Of a stretch of 64,000 nt of DNA, positions 8,266 to 18,478 are shown in pieces. The DNA comes from an uncultured Eubacteriales bacterium. Its GTDB lineage: Bacteria > Bacillota > Clostridia > Lachnospirales > Lachnospiraceae. The stretch covers positions 372,001-436,000 of the forward strand of contig CASDTX010000025.1 of NCBI GenBank assembly GCA_949283695.1. The letters are read 5' to 3'. Within the stretch, counting starts at the first letter, position 1. Each line of letters opens with the position of its first letter. The translations under genes and the position numbers were made by a program. The notes under the pieces were generated by a model. It saw only the letters and a list, made by a program, of their open reading frames with translations. It was not told where the DNA came from and did no database searches.

Positions 8266-8865
8266 TTATTGCTCCGGATTCCAGATGGGATATTTCTGTT
8301 TGTCCGCTTCGGTGATTTCCCGCATGACGCGGCAGGGATTCCCTACGGCAATTACATTTGACGGAATGTCCTTGTTCACAACACTGCCTGCGCCTATGAT
8401 CGTGTTATCTCCGATGGTGACGCCGGGAAGGATGCTGACATTGGCACCGATCCAGACATGATTTCCCACGCTGATGGGCCTTGCGATTTCCAGCCCGCGG
8501 CTCCTCTGCTCACTGTCTATGGCGTGTCCGGCGGTGGAGATCGCACAATTTGGCGCGATAAATACATTGTCGCCGAAGGTGACGGGAGCGCCGTCCAGGA
8601 TCGTGCAGTTATGGTTGGTGTAGAAATTCTTGCCGACCGAGATATTGAATCCATAATCACAGTAAAACGGTGCGGTAATGACAATGCCGCCTTCGATCTT
8701 TCCTAAGATCTGATGGAGCAGTTCTTCTTGTTTCTTCGTATCAGACGGTTTGCAGTTATTAAATTCATGGCACAGGTCAGCGCATTTGGTTCTTGCTTCT
8801 ACGATCTCCTGATCATAGTTCGCGTCGTACATATAACCTGCCTGTGCTTTTTCCCATTCTGTCAT
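8266..8865 (-). CDS. sugar O-acetyltransferase (maltose/galactoside acetyltransferase family)
   Basis: A 199-residue left-handed beta-helix acetyltransferase of the Maa/LacA/NodL family, which transfers acetyl from acetyl-CoA to a sugar hydroxyl. The N-terminal Mac domain begins MTEWEKAQAGYMYDA. Hexapeptide repeats follow, with the catalytic His in STAGHAIDSEQR near residue 115 and the acetyl-CoA-binding VWIGANVSILPGVTIG stretch near 140. The second ATG (8865) is chosen because AGGAGG is only 2-3 bases from the first ATG at 8874. A second paralogue lies at 18479. Such enzymes are thought to detoxify surplus intracellular sugars. Here it is coupled to an RpiR regulator. Confidence 0.88.
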   Translation of the reverse strand: MTEWEKAQAGYMYDANYDQEIVEARTKCADLCHEFNNCKPSDTKKQEELLHQILGKIEGGIVITAPFYCDYGFNISVGKNFYTNHNCTILDGAPVTFGDNVFIAPNCAISTAGHAIDSEQRSRGLEIARPISVGNHVWIGANVSILPGVTIGDNTIIGAGSVVNKDIPSNVIAVGNPCRVMREITEADKQKYPIWNPEQ

Positions 8866-9125
8866 AATATGCATATCCTCCTGTGAAATGATAGCGGTTC
8901 AGCGGACGCTGTACGTACAAAACAGGATCCCCTCTATGAAATAAGAGCACGGTACCTGTATGACTGAACTGCTGAATGAAGCCGGCCCCTGTCTGTTGGG
9001 ATTCCTCTGTGAGACAGGATGCTTCGTGAAATATTATAAATCATTCGCCCGGACAAGTACAGATCAAGAATCGATTTTGAAGAATGATCTAAATTTTACT
9101 ATTGCCCCTTGTACACCGGCGTTAT

Positions 9126-9168
9126 TGTAGCTTTTGATACAGAACTTATTTTTCCTGAAAGATATAAT
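9126..9168 (+). promoter_or_regulatory. Crp/Fnr-type operator and class II promoter for the enoate reductase/SDR operon
   Basis: A 16-bp dyad, TGTA-GCTTTTGA-TACA (9126-9141), lies upstream of TATAAT (9163-9168). No -35 hexamer is correctly spaced. With the start taken 7 bases after the -10 box (about 9175), the dyad centre is at -41.5, the classic activating position of Crp/Fnr proteins. The same arrangement occurs at 12849-12891. The rest of 8875-9125 shows only one weak copy of a dispersed repeat (9103-9125). Confidence 0.65.
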
Positions 9169-9197
9169 CATTAAAAAAGGAAATGGAGGAATACAGT

Positions 9198-11129
9198 ATG
9201 TGCGGGATATACGACCCATTATTTGAACCTGTCAAGATCGGTACGATGACGGTCAAGAATCGTATGATTGTGCCTTCGATGGTGACGAATTACTGCAGTC
9301 ACGACGGCACGGCCACAGAACGCTACCTTGCCTATCACCGGGCGAAAGCAGAAGGCGGCTGGGGACTGATCATTACGGAAGCGTATAAGGTCACTGAGAC
9401 TTGCGGCGGCTATTATAATATGGCAGGACTCTGGTCGGATGATCAGATAGAAAGTCACAAGAAGCTGACAGATACGGTACATGAAGCCGGAGGAAAGATC
9501 GTCTGTCAGCTGATACATGGCGGGCGGCAGGTTACGTCAGAACAGTCCGGTGTGCGGGGACTTGCCCCGTCCGCAGTAAAAGATCCGACAGCGGACGAAG
9601 TGCCGGAGGAAATGAGCCTGCGTGACATTGAAGACATTGAAAACAGCTTTGTCAATGCTGCCGTAAGAGCGAAGAAGGCCGGTTTCGACGGAGTGGAGAT
9701 CCACGCTGCTCACGGATATCTGATCAACGAATTTCTGTCGGCATTTTCTAATAAGCGATCCGACAACTACGGAGGAACGGTGAAGAACCGGGCACGTTTT
9801 ATGATCGAAATCATCGAGAAAACGCGTGCGGCAGCAGGCCCGGACTACCCCTTAATTCTGCGGCTGACGACAAACGAATACGTGGAAGGCGGAATTGATT
9901 TATACGAGAGCCGGATCTTTGCCAGAATGGCTGAACGGGCGGGCGTAAACGCGATCCATGCAACGCAGGGCGTTTACAAGAGTGCTCAGTACATTATACC
10001 GCCCTGCGCGGTGCCGTCAGGGAGGTTTCAGGATAACGCAGCGGCCATGAAATCTGCGGTAAACATCCCTGTGATTGCAGTGGGACGCATCAATACTCCG
10101 GAGACGGCACTGGATCTGATTGAGAGCGGGAAAGCAGATCTGGTGGCGATGGGACGGGCATCTATTGCAGATCCGGATTTGCCGAATAAGCTGAAAGAAG
10201 GACATGAGGAAGATATCTGCCGCTGCATCGGGTGCGTGCAGGGCTGCATCGGCGGAATTAACCGGGGAGAAAGTGTCGCCTGCATGGTGAATCCCAGAAC
10301 CGGGCGGGAGAATACCTATCCCTGGGTGAAAGCAGACCGGCCGAAGAAAGTCGTGGTAGCAGGGGCCGGAGTTGCCGGGATGGAAGCGGCACTTGCGGCG
10401 TCAAAGCGGGGCCATGAGGTTGTGATCTACGAGCAGAAGGACAGAGCAGGCGGCCAGTGGCTGTCCGCGGCTGTGCCTCCCGGAAAAGCAGAGTTTAACT
10501 CCTTTGTTGTATGGCAGAAGGAACAGCTGAGAAAGGCGGGCGTGCCCATCCATCTGTCGGCAGAATGCAGCGCGGAGATGATCCGGGAAGAACATGCGGA
10601 TGCGGTGATTATCGCGACAGGCGGCAGAACTGCCATACCGCCCATCCCCGGTCTGGGGGAGCGCGAATATGCGACGGTGACGGAGATCCTGTCAGGAGAG
10701 AAAGAGGCAAGGGGCAGTGTGGTTGTGATTGGCGGAGGTTTGGCAGGCGCAGAGACTGCGGAGCATCTGTCCTGCCATGGCCTGAAGGTCTCCCTGGTGG
10801 AGATGCTGCCAGAGATCGCAAGAGACGGAGAACCTACGGCCAACGGCTTTATGATGGAGAATCTTGCGAACAACCATGTGGACATTTATACAAGTGCCAC
10901 GGTCATGAGGGTTCAGCCGGATTGTGCAGAGATCAAGCTGACAGACGGAAGCAGCAAGTCTCTTCCGGCAGATACTTTGATCATAGCTACCGGTACACGC
11001 GCATGCCAGCCCTTCGGAGAGGAGTACGAAAGCCTGGCAGAAGAAGTTTATCTTGTCGGTGACGCGGCAGGCGCGAAGAATGGCCTGCGCAATATCGCGC
11101 AAGGGTTTGAGACTGGTTATCAGATATAG
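9198..11129 (+). CDS. old-yellow-enzyme family NADH:flavin oxidoreductase with C-terminal FAD domain (enoate/2,4-dienoyl-CoA reductase type)
   Basis: A 643-residue three-part flavoenzyme. Residues 1-330 form an FMN TIM barrel with HGG (about 107-109) and the substrate-contacting HAAHGYLINEFLS (from 169). A 4Fe-4S site follows as C-x2-C-x3-C-x11-C (343, 346, 350, 362). The C-terminal part is an FAD/NAD(P) domain with GAGVAG (about 389) and a second GGGLAG motif. This is the layout of FadH, BaiCD/BaiH and clostridial enoate reductases, which reduce or form C=C bonds next to a carbonyl. The start at 9198 is chosen because GGAGG lies 8 bases upstream. The ATG at 9183 overlaps that site. It heads an operon with an SDR. 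The substrate is unknown. Confidence 0.9.
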   Translation: MCGIYDPLFEPVKIGTMTVKNRMIVPSMVTNYCSHDGTATERYLAYHRAKAEGGWGLIITEAYKVTETCGGYYNMAGLWSDDQIESHKKLTDTVHEAGGKIVCQLIHGGRQVTSEQSGVRGLAPSAVKDPTADEVPEEMSLRDIEDIENSFVNAAVRAKKAGFDGVEIHAAHGYLINEFLSAFSNKRSDNYGGTVKNRARFMIEIIEKTRAAAGPDYPLILRLTTNEYVEGGIDLYESRIFARMAERAGVNAIHATQGVYKSAQYIIPPCAVPSGRFQDNAAAMKSAVNIPVIAVGRINTPETALDLIESGKADLVAMGRASIADPDLPNKLKEGHEEDICRCIGCVQGCIGGINRGESVACMVNPRTGRENTYPWVKADRPKKVVVAGAGVAGMEAALAASKRGHEVVIYEQKDRAGGQWLSAAVPPGKAEFNSFVVWQKEQLRKAGVPIHLSAECSAEMIREEHADAVIIATGGRTAIPPIPGLGEREYATVTEILSGEKEARGSVVVIGGGLAGAETAEHLSCHGLKVSLVEMLPEIARDGEPTANGFMMENLANNHVDIYTSATVMRVQPDCAEIKLTDGSSKSLPADTLIIATGTRACQPFGEEYESLAEEVYLVGDAAGAKNGLRNIAQGFETGYQI

Positions 11130-11146
11130 AAAGAGAGGATAAGATC

Positions 11147-11914
11147 ATGGAGAAAAGAGTAGTTGTAATCACAGGCGGAGCGACAGGAATCGGGCTTGCA
11201 AGTGCGAAGAAATTCGCGGCAAAAGGCGATATTATCGTGCTGGCGGGACGCAGAGAGGACAAAGGAAATCAGGCAGCAGAAGAGATCCGTGCCGCAGGCG
11301 GAGAAGCCCTGTTCGTTAAGACGGATGTTTCCAAAGAAGAGGACGTAAAGAATCTGATTCAAACAGCAGTAGAGAAATACGGCCGCCTGGATGTTCTCTT
11401 TAACAATGCAGGAGTTCCGGGCAAGATGGCTGGAGTGCACGAACTGACGGCGGAAGATTTCCGCGAGACGATTGACGTGGACGTGATGGGGGGTGTCTAC
11501 GGCACCATGTACGCTTCAAGAGTTATGATCGAGAAAGGGATCCAGGGCGTGATTATCAACACAACGTCAGAGCTTGGCATCATCGCATGTACGAACATGG
11601 CGCCTTACAACATGTCCAAGGGAGCCGTTAAGCTGTTCACCATGTCCGCGGCGGCGGATCTGGGGCGGTTCGGCATCCGCGTGGTCAGCGTGGCGCCGGG
11701 GACGATCGAGACTCCGATGGTACAGGCAGCACTGGAGAATGAGGAGGATGCCAGGATGATCCGCAGCAACCATATGCGCAAGCAGGTGCTCAAAGCGGAG
11801 GATGTGGCCAATGTAGTATATTTCCTCTCCACAGAAGAGTCTACGATTATCAATGGCTGTGACGTCAGTGTAGACGACGGCTTTGCATACTTCAAGGACT
11901 GGAAAGTGATGTAA
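11147..11914 (+). CDS. short-chain dehydrogenase/reductase
   Basis: A 255-residue classical SDR. The cofactor motif TGGATGIG is at residues 9-16, NNAG at 86-89, catalytic Ser141 in TTSELG, and YNMSK gives Tyr154 and Lys158. Arg residues at 35-36 after the second strand favour NADP(H). The usual Asn of the N-S-Y-K tetrad is replaced by Asp in the DVDVMGG segment, a minor oddity. It starts 17 bases after the enoate reductase, so both should be made together. The pair could act sequentially on one substrate, for example ketone/alcohol plus enone chemistry as in steroid or phenylpropanoid reduction, but this is inference. Confidence 0.9.
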   Translation: MEKRVVVITGGATGIGLASAKKFAAKGDIIVLAGRREDKGNQAAEEIRAAGGEALFVKTDVSKEEDVKNLIQTAVEKYGRLDVLFNNAGVPGKMAGVHELTAEDFRETIDVDVMGGVYGTMYASRVMIEKGIQGVIINTTSELGIIACTNMAPYNMSKGAVKLFTMSAAADLGRFGIRVVSVAPGTIETPMVQAALENEEDARMIRSNHMRKQVLKAEDVANVVYFLSTEESTIINGCDVSVDDGFAYFKDWKVM

Positions 11915-11957
11915 ACAATCTGCGGCAGTGTATGGAACCAACTGCGCGGAAGATATG

Positions 11958-11980
11958 GAAGGCGCCCATCGGGCGCCTTC
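11958..11980 (+). terminator. GC-rich hairpin between convergent operons
   Basis: GAAGGCGCCC (11958-11967) pairs perfectly with GGGCGCCTTC (11971-11980) around a 3-base loop. The T tract is weak (TGCTTTC), but the position between the SDR and the convergent Crp/Fnr gene suits a terminator. Confidence 0.55.
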
Positions 11981-12053
11981 TGCTTTCTGGTCGTTATCAC
12001 AGCGGGGCGCCCTGTATGCCGACGCCGGGTGCTCCGCAGGGAAAATGTCTGCG

Positions 12054-12734
12054 CTACTCGCTGAGCAGCGTCTCATTGGAGCAGTATCGCTCCAGACCAT
12101 CCATATCCAGGATTTCGATCCATCTCCGGTGCGGGCGGATGATCTGCTCATCCCGGAGGCGGGAAAGAGACCGGGCCGCATTGACGCGGTTGACGGTCAG
12201 TATATCCGCGGTATTCTCCTGGGTCAGTTCGATCTTTTCCGGACATCCGCTGGGGGAATTCCGGGAAAAGAGGTAGAGAAGATTGCACAGCCGGATAAAG
12301 GAATTGTTGTACTCCTGGTGGGCGTTCTCGTAGATGAGGAGATTGATGTACATGGCATACCATTCAAGCACTGTGGAGGCAAGCTGAGAATTCTCCTGAT
12401 ACATCCGGTGGAAATCACTCTGGGTGAAGCAGAGGGTGTCCGTATCTGAGAGCGCCTTTGACAGGATGGACTGCTCGATCTTGTATACGAAGTTATGACA
12501 TCCGGGGAAAACCGTGCCTTTGCTGTGGAAGGACAAGATCTTCCGATATCCCTCTTCGTGCTCCACAAGCGTCTGTACGATCCCGGACTTAATATAGTAA
12601 ACATGTGTCAGAGCCTCCCCGGGGGCCCAGAGATAGTCGCCCTTGTGAAAGGTCTTTTCCACATGGGGCTGGCTGAGAAAATATTCATAAAGAGAAGCAT
12701 AGTCATCCGAAAAATAATAACGTGGTATGAGCAT
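12054..12734 (-). CDS. Crp/Fnr family transcriptional regulator
   Basis: A 226-residue protein with an N-terminal cyclic-nucleotide-binding-type beta roll (about 20-130, including FHKGDYLWAPGEALTHVYYIKSGIV) and a C-terminal winged helix (about 150-215). The HTH recognition region is LTQENTADILTVNRVNAARSLSRL. It lacks the N-terminal cysteine cluster of Fnr, so an organic ligand or another signal is more likely than an iron-sulphur cluster. AAAGGAG precedes the ATG. It is divergent from the second enoate reductase operon. The shared intergenic region and the promoter at 9126 carry the same TGTA-N8-TACA dyad, making this protein the likely activator of both. Confidence 0.88.
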   Translation of the reverse strand: MLIPRYYFSDDYASLYEYFLSQPHVEKTFHKGDYLWAPGEALTHVYYIKSGIVQTLVEHEEGYRKILSFHSKGTVFPGCHNFVYKIEQSILSKALSDTDTLCFTQSDFHRMYQENSQLASTVLEWYAMYINLLIYENAHQEYNNSFIRLCNLLYLFSRNSPSGCPEKIELTQENTADILTVNRVNAARSLSRLRDEQIIRPHRRWIEILDMDGLERYCSNETLLSE

Positions 12735-12848
12735 CTGTTTTCTCCTTTCTCAATGATCAGATTTAAGGCCCGCTGCTTATTGGAGCAGATCCTTCCTTGA
12801 AAAATTTTATCACATTTAAAAGGGAAAAAATACAGGAAAATGGCTGAG

Positions 12849-12891
12849 TGTAGTTTTTGTTACAGAAGGATCTGGGGCAGAAACGTATAAT
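12849..12891 (+). promoter_or_regulatory. Crp/Fnr-type operator and class II promoter for the reductase/PTS/glucosidase operon
   Basis: TGTA-GTTTTTGT-TACA (12849-12864) is followed by TATAAT (12886-12891). Taking the start near 12898, the dyad centre is at -41.5, identical to the site at 9126. The two sites also share the flanking CAGAA and an 18-base gap to the -10 box. It may also control the divergent regulator gene. Confidence 0.65.
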
Positions 12892-12924
12892 CTCAGATAA
12901 GAAAAGCAAATCAAGGAGGAGACA

Positions 12925-14889
12925 ATGATGGTGAGAAATACTTACGGGGATCTGTTAAGGCCTGCGAAAATCGACAAGATGCAGCTTAAGAACCGGATCT
13001 GTATGGCGCCCATGGATTTTAAATATTTTTCCGGAAATGAGGCGGAATCCAGTATCACTTACCGGCAGATCAAGGTATTCGAGGCCAGGGCGAAAGGAGG
13101 CTGCGGCCTGATCTTTACCTGTGCCACTCAGGCGGAGCGGGAGATCATGCCGTATCCGAGAGAAATGCAGTTCCCGGGGATCGACAGAGACGAGCGGATC
13201 AAGGAGTTTGCAGAGGCGGCGGACACTGTCCATGTATATGGGGCAAAGATTGCCTGTGAGCTGACGATGGGAAGCGGGCGCTATGCGGATAAGGTGGAGG
13301 ATCAGTATCCGCCGCTGGCACCTTCGGAGTGTCAGACACAGTACAATCCGGCGATCCGGGCAAGAGCTATGACAGTACCGGAGATCAAACATATGATCCG
13401 GACATATGCGGAAGCAGCAGGAAGGTTAAAGACAGCAGGGTTCGACGCGCTGCTGGTCATGGGCGGAGGCGGATATTTGATCAATCAGTTCCTGTCCCCG
13501 GCGTGGAATCAGAGAACAGATGAGTACGGAGGGAGCCTGGAGAAGCGGATGACATTTCTGATTGAGACGCTTCAGGAGGTGAAGAAAGTTGTGGGAGACG
13601 ACTACCCGCTGATCGTCAGTCTGAACATGGATGATCTGCTTCCGGAAGGAGTGGCGGCAGAGCGGGGGATGATTGTCGAAGAGACCATCGCAGTGGCGAA
13701 GAAGCTGGAGGAACTTGGGCTCGCAGACGCGTTCCATATGCGTATCGGCAATTATTATGATCAGGAGTACATCGTTCCCAGTGCCTATGTGACGAATGAC
13801 CGCTATAAAGAGAATTTCCGCAAGTTTAAAAAGGCAGTGACAAAGCCGGTGATCTTCGAGAACAAGCTCTCAGACCCGAGAGAGATGCAGACTATGCTGG
13901 AAAACAAGGAGCTGGACTTCGTCAGTATGGGACGGGAATGGATCGCGGATCCGGACTGGGTGCAGAAGACACTCTACGACCGGCCGGTGCGCCCGTGTTT
14001 GAGATGCAATTACTGCCTGCACACCCTGTGGCTTGGCAAATGTACATCCTGTGCGGTGAATCCCCGGCTTGGGCGGGAATTCCAGGGAGAGCTTGTTCCG
14101 GCGGCCAAGAAGAAGAAAGTGCTGGTCATCGGCGCGGGTCCAGGAGGGATTGAAGCAGCGCTTACCGCATCCAGGCGGGGACATGAAGTTGTTCTTCTGG
14201 AGAAAGAGAACCGAATCGGCGGCAAGCTGGAAATCGTGGCAGCTCCCTCTTATAAAAAGCATTACCTGGATTATCTGGCCTTCCTTGCGTCTGAACTGGA
14301 AGAATCTGATGTCAAAGTACACTGCAATGTCAATGTCACGGCAGAAGTAGTGGACTGCTATCAGCCGGATGCAGTGATTCTCGCTGCTGGCGCTGAGCCC
14401 ATCATCCCCAATCTGCCGGGAATCCGCCGGACAGTCACTGCCGATGAGGTGCTGAGCGGGGCGCGGAAAGTAAGCGGGACAGTGGCTGTGATCGGAGGAG
14501 GCCTTGTGGGATGCGAGACCGCTCATGTGCTGGCAGAACAGGGGTGCCGTGTACATATCATTGAAATGCAGGATGACGTTCTGAAAGATACGTCCTATGT
14601 GACCAGGCATTCTCAGCTTGCAGTGCTGGCCGGGACGAAAGCACAGATCCACACAGATACTCGGCTGACCGCTGTGGAGGAGGATGGTGTTCTTGCAGAA
14701 CATAACGGCAAAACAGAGAAAATCGCGGCAGACTATACAGTCATGGCAGTCGGATACCGAAACCGTTCTTCCTTATATGAGGAGCTTCAGGATCTCGTGG
14801 AGGAGGTCTGGCAGATCGGTGACTTCAAACAGACGAGAAAGATCGCGGACGCAGTGACAGAAGGCTATGTGATCGCAAAGAATCTTTAG
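12925..14889 (+). CDS. second old-yellow-enzyme family oxidoreductase with FAD domain (FadH-like)
   Basis: A 654-residue paralogue of the 9198 product: FMN barrel (1-345), iron-sulphur cysteines at 358, 361, 364 and 376 (C-x2-C-x2-C-x11-C, with Cys373 also close), then an FAD/NAD domain with GAGPGG near 403 and GGGLVG near 527. The barrel motif that is HAAHGY in the first enzyme reads VMGGGGYLINQF here (from residue 178), closer to E. coli FadH. The HGG segment is replaced by TMGSGR. Substrate preference should therefore differ. GGAGG lies 5 bases before ATG 12925, and a second ATG at 12928 is also possible. It is the first gene of the transcript continuing into PTS and glucosidase genes. Confidence 0.9.
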   Translation: MMVRNTYGDLLRPAKIDKMQLKNRICMAPMDFKYFSGNEAESSITYRQIKVFEARAKGGCGLIFTCATQAEREIMPYPREMQFPGIDRDERIKEFAEAADTVHVYGAKIACELTMGSGRYADKVEDQYPPLAPSECQTQYNPAIRARAMTVPEIKHMIRTYAEAAGRLKTAGFDALLVMGGGGYLINQFLSPAWNQRTDEYGGSLEKRMTFLIETLQEVKKVVGDDYPLIVSLNMDDLLPEGVAAERGMIVEETIAVAKKLEELGLADAFHMRIGNYYDQEYIVPSAYVTNDRYKENFRKFKKAVTKPVIFENKLSDPREMQTMLENKELDFVSMGREWIADPDWVQKTLYDRPVRPCLRCNYCLHTLWLGKCTSCAVNPRLGREFQGELVPAAKKKKVLVIGAGPGGIEAALTASRRGHEVVLLEKENRIGGKLEIVAAPSYKKHYLDYLAFLASELEESDVKVHCNVNVTAEVVDCYQPDAVILAAGAEPIIPNLPGIRRTVTADEVLSGARKVSGTVAVIGGGLVGCETAHVLAEQGCRVHIIEMQDDVLKDTSYVTRHSQLAVLAGTKAQIHTDTRLTAVEEDGVLAEHNGKTEKIAADYTVMAVGYRNRSSLYEELQDLVEEVWQIGDFKQTRKIADAVTEGYVIAKNL

Positions 14890-14909
14890 GATCGAGAAAG
14901 GGGAATAAC

Positions 14910-16871
14910 ATGGATTTTGATAAACTTGCTGTTATTATTTTGAAAGGTGTCGGGGGCGAAGAAAATATCGCAGGATTTACCCACTGTGCGACGCGCCTCA
15001 GATTCACCCTGAAAGACGAAGGAAAAGCAGATGAGCAGACACTGAAACAAACGAAAGGAATTCTCGGCATCGCGAAAAGCGGCGGGCAGTTCCAGCTGAT
15101 CATCGGCAGCGAAGTGGCGAAGGCTTACGGGGCAATCCAGGGGAAGATGAAGAATCAGGGATCCTCTGATGCGGGAGCGGATACGGGAAATGCACCGAAG
15201 AAGAAACGGAAACCGACAGAGGTGCTGTTTGATTTTATTTCTGCCGTATTCACACCGGTACTCCCGGCGATTATCGGTGCCGGTCTTGTCAAGTCGGTTC
15301 TTGCCATCGCGGTACTCTGCGGGATTAACACAGAGGGAAGCACGTATTATTTCCTGAATCTGATCGGAGACGCCCCGCTTTACTTCCTGCCGGTTATGCT
15401 GGCGTTTACCGGCGCGAAGAAGCTGGGATGCAATCAGTTCCTTGCGGTCTCTATTGCAGGAGCTATGCTTCATCCGAACTATGCAGCTCTGATCACGGAC
15501 GCGTACACACTGAATTTCAGCTCGTTCCTGGGGATACCGGTCACGCTTGCCACATACAGTTCCAGCGTGATCCCGGTGCTTCTGATGCTGATTGCGCTGA
15601 AATATGTGGAAGCATTTCTGGAGAAGTATCTGCCGAAGATGGTGAAATTCTTCTTTAAACCGCTGCTTTGCCTGATCGTGGTGGCGCCGCTGACCTTTAT
15701 CGTACTTGGGCCCATCGGATTTATCATCGGCGTGGGGATCAGCAACGGACTGAATCTCCTGGAATCTTATGTGGGGTGGCTTGTGCCGACTCTTACGGGA
15801 GCCTTATATCCGCTGATGATCACGGCAGGTATGCATTATGGGCTCGTGCCGTTTATGATGCAGTCGATCGCGGCGAAAGGCTTCGAGACAATCGCGGGTC
15901 CCGGAAATCTGCCGAGCAATATCGCTCAGGGCGCGGCATCTCTGGCAGTGGCTGTGCGCACCCGCAATAAAGACCTGAAACAGACTGCGTTTACCACAGG
16001 AACAACCGCGGTTCTCGGAATTACAGAGCCTGCACTGTTTGCAGTAACGCTGAAGTTCAAGAAGGTGCTGGCATGCGTGATGGTAGGCGGAGGGTTCGGC
16101 GGCCTGTACGCGGGAATCATGGGTACGAAGTGCTTCAGTTTCTGCTCGCCGGGGCTTCTGTCACTGGCTGCGTATATCGGACCGGACGGCTGGTACAACC
16201 TGATCCACTCCTGTATTTCTATGGTAATTGCCTTCGCCGTTACCTTCCTTCTCGTGATGTTCTGGGGATTTGAGGAAGTCCCGGAGGACACAGCGGATGA
16301 AAGCGGGGAGAATACAGCGGACGGCCGGAGCGATGAAAACGCGGGAGAGGCATCCGCAGCGGACGGACGAAATCATGAAAATGCAGGAGAGGCCTCCGCG
16401 GCGGTCGGCTGCGGCAGGGGAGAAGAGATCCTGGTCAGTCCGGCAAGCGGCAAGGCGGTACCGCTCTCTGAGGTGCCGGATCCGACGTTTGCACAGGAGA
16501 TGCTGGGGAAAGGCATCGCGATCTGCCCGGAGAGCAATGAGATCTGTTCTCCGGTAAACGGAACTGTCTCCATGGTTTTCCCGACGAAGCATGCGGTGGG
16601 CCTTGAGAGTGAGGACGGAGCGGAGATTCTGATCCATATCGGTCTTGATACCGTGCGGCTTGACGGGAAATATTTTACAGCAGCAGTCAAGGACGGGCAG
16701 AGGGTACAGAAAGGAGATCTTCTGATCACCTGTGAACTGGATAAGATCAAAGAGGCGGGGTATCCGACGATCACACCTGTCATCGTGACGAACACAGATC
16801 GTTACACAGAGATCTGCACTCTGGCTGAGGGCCCGGTCGGGACAGGAGACGAGATTCTTAAGATTCAGTAG
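14910..16871 (+). CDS. PTS beta-glucoside-type transporter EIIBCA
   Basis: A 653-residue fused permease of the glucose/beta-glucoside PTS family. The order is EIIB (1-90, phosphocysteine Cys26 in THCATRLRF), EIIC (about 105-455, hydrophobic), a linker, then EIIA (about 505-653, phospho-His576 in LIHIGLDTV). It imports a glucoside and phosphorylates its sugar at C6. The linker contains two near-identical units around ENAGEASAA, encoded by a local tandem repeat. It starts 20 bases after the enoate reductase and 33 bases before a 6-phospho-beta-glucosidase, with no terminator between them. No LicT or RAT is present here, unlike the second PTS at 60323, so control is probably by the Crp/Fnr promoter upstream. 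Confidence 0.92.
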   Translation: MDFDKLAVIILKGVGGEENIAGFTHCATRLRFTLKDEGKADEQTLKQTKGILGIAKSGGQFQLIIGSEVAKAYGAIQGKMKNQGSSDAGADTGNAPKKKRKPTEVLFDFISAVFTPVLPAIIGAGLVKSVLAIAVLCGINTEGSTYYFLNLIGDAPLYFLPVMLAFTGAKKLGCNQFLAVSIAGAMLHPNYAALITDAYTLNFSSFLGIPVTLATYSSSVIPVLLMLIALKYVEAFLEKYLPKMVKFFFKPLLCLIVVAPLTFIVLGPIGFIIGVGISNGLNLLESYVGWLVPTLTGALYPLMITAGMHYGLVPFMMQSIAAKGFETIAGPGNLPSNIAQGAASLAVAVRTRNKDLKQTAFTTGTTAVLGITEPALFAVTLKFKKVLACVMVGGGFGGLYAGIMGTKCFSFCSPGLLSLAAYIGPDGWYNLIHSCISMVIAFAVTFLLVMFWGFEEVPEDTADESGENTADGRSDENAGEASAADGRNHENAGEASAAVGCGRGEEILVSPASGKAVPLSEVPDPTFAQEMLGKGIAICPESNEICSPVNGTVSMVFPTKHAVGLESEDGAEILIHIGLDTVRLDGKYFTAAVKDGQRVQKGDLLITCELDKIKEAGYPTITPVIVTNTDRYTEICTLAEGPVGTGDEILKIQ

Positions 16872-18362
<1,491 letters not shown>

Positions 18363-18414
18363 AAGCGTCGCAGGAATGTTCAGAACGGAAATTTGCCCCA
18401 GAATGTGAGGAACA

Positions 18415-18423
18415 TGTTATAAT
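18415..18423 (+). promoter_or_regulatory. extended -10 promoter element
   Basis: TGTTATAAT (TGn plus TATAAT, 18415-18423) lies about 56 bases before the acetyltransferase start. A poor -35 (TTGCCC at 18393) is 19 bases upstream. It suggests the acetyltransferase has its own promoter. Confidence 0.42.
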
Positions 18424-18478
18424 AAGTAGACAGCGTTTACCGGCGCTGACAATTGTACATGGAACGGAGGAATCACAG

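Noticed and set aside
9134-9168. TTGATA and TATAAT before the first reductase as an ordinary sigma-A promoter.
   Set aside because: The spacing is 23 bases, far from 17. The TTGATA overlaps the TGTA-N8-TACA dyad, which explains activation better.
11928-12449. Plus-strand open frame of 173 codons opposite the Crp/Fnr gene.
   Set aside because: It is antisense to a well-supported gene, has no ribosome site and no family resemblance.
9198-14889. A bile-acid-inducible (bai) operon, because of BaiCD/BaiH-like flavoenzymes and a BaiA-like SDR.
   Set aside because: No BaiB CoA ligase, BaiE dehydratase, BaiF CoA transferase or BaiG transporter is present, and the second flavoenzyme is joined to a beta-glucoside PTS. 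Family resemblance alone does not support bile acid dehydroxylation.
14910-16871. Trehalose or sucrose specificity for the first PTS permease.
   Set aside because: The downstream GH1 phospho-beta-glucosidase points to beta-glucosides. No GH13 or GH32 phospho-hydrolase accompanies it.
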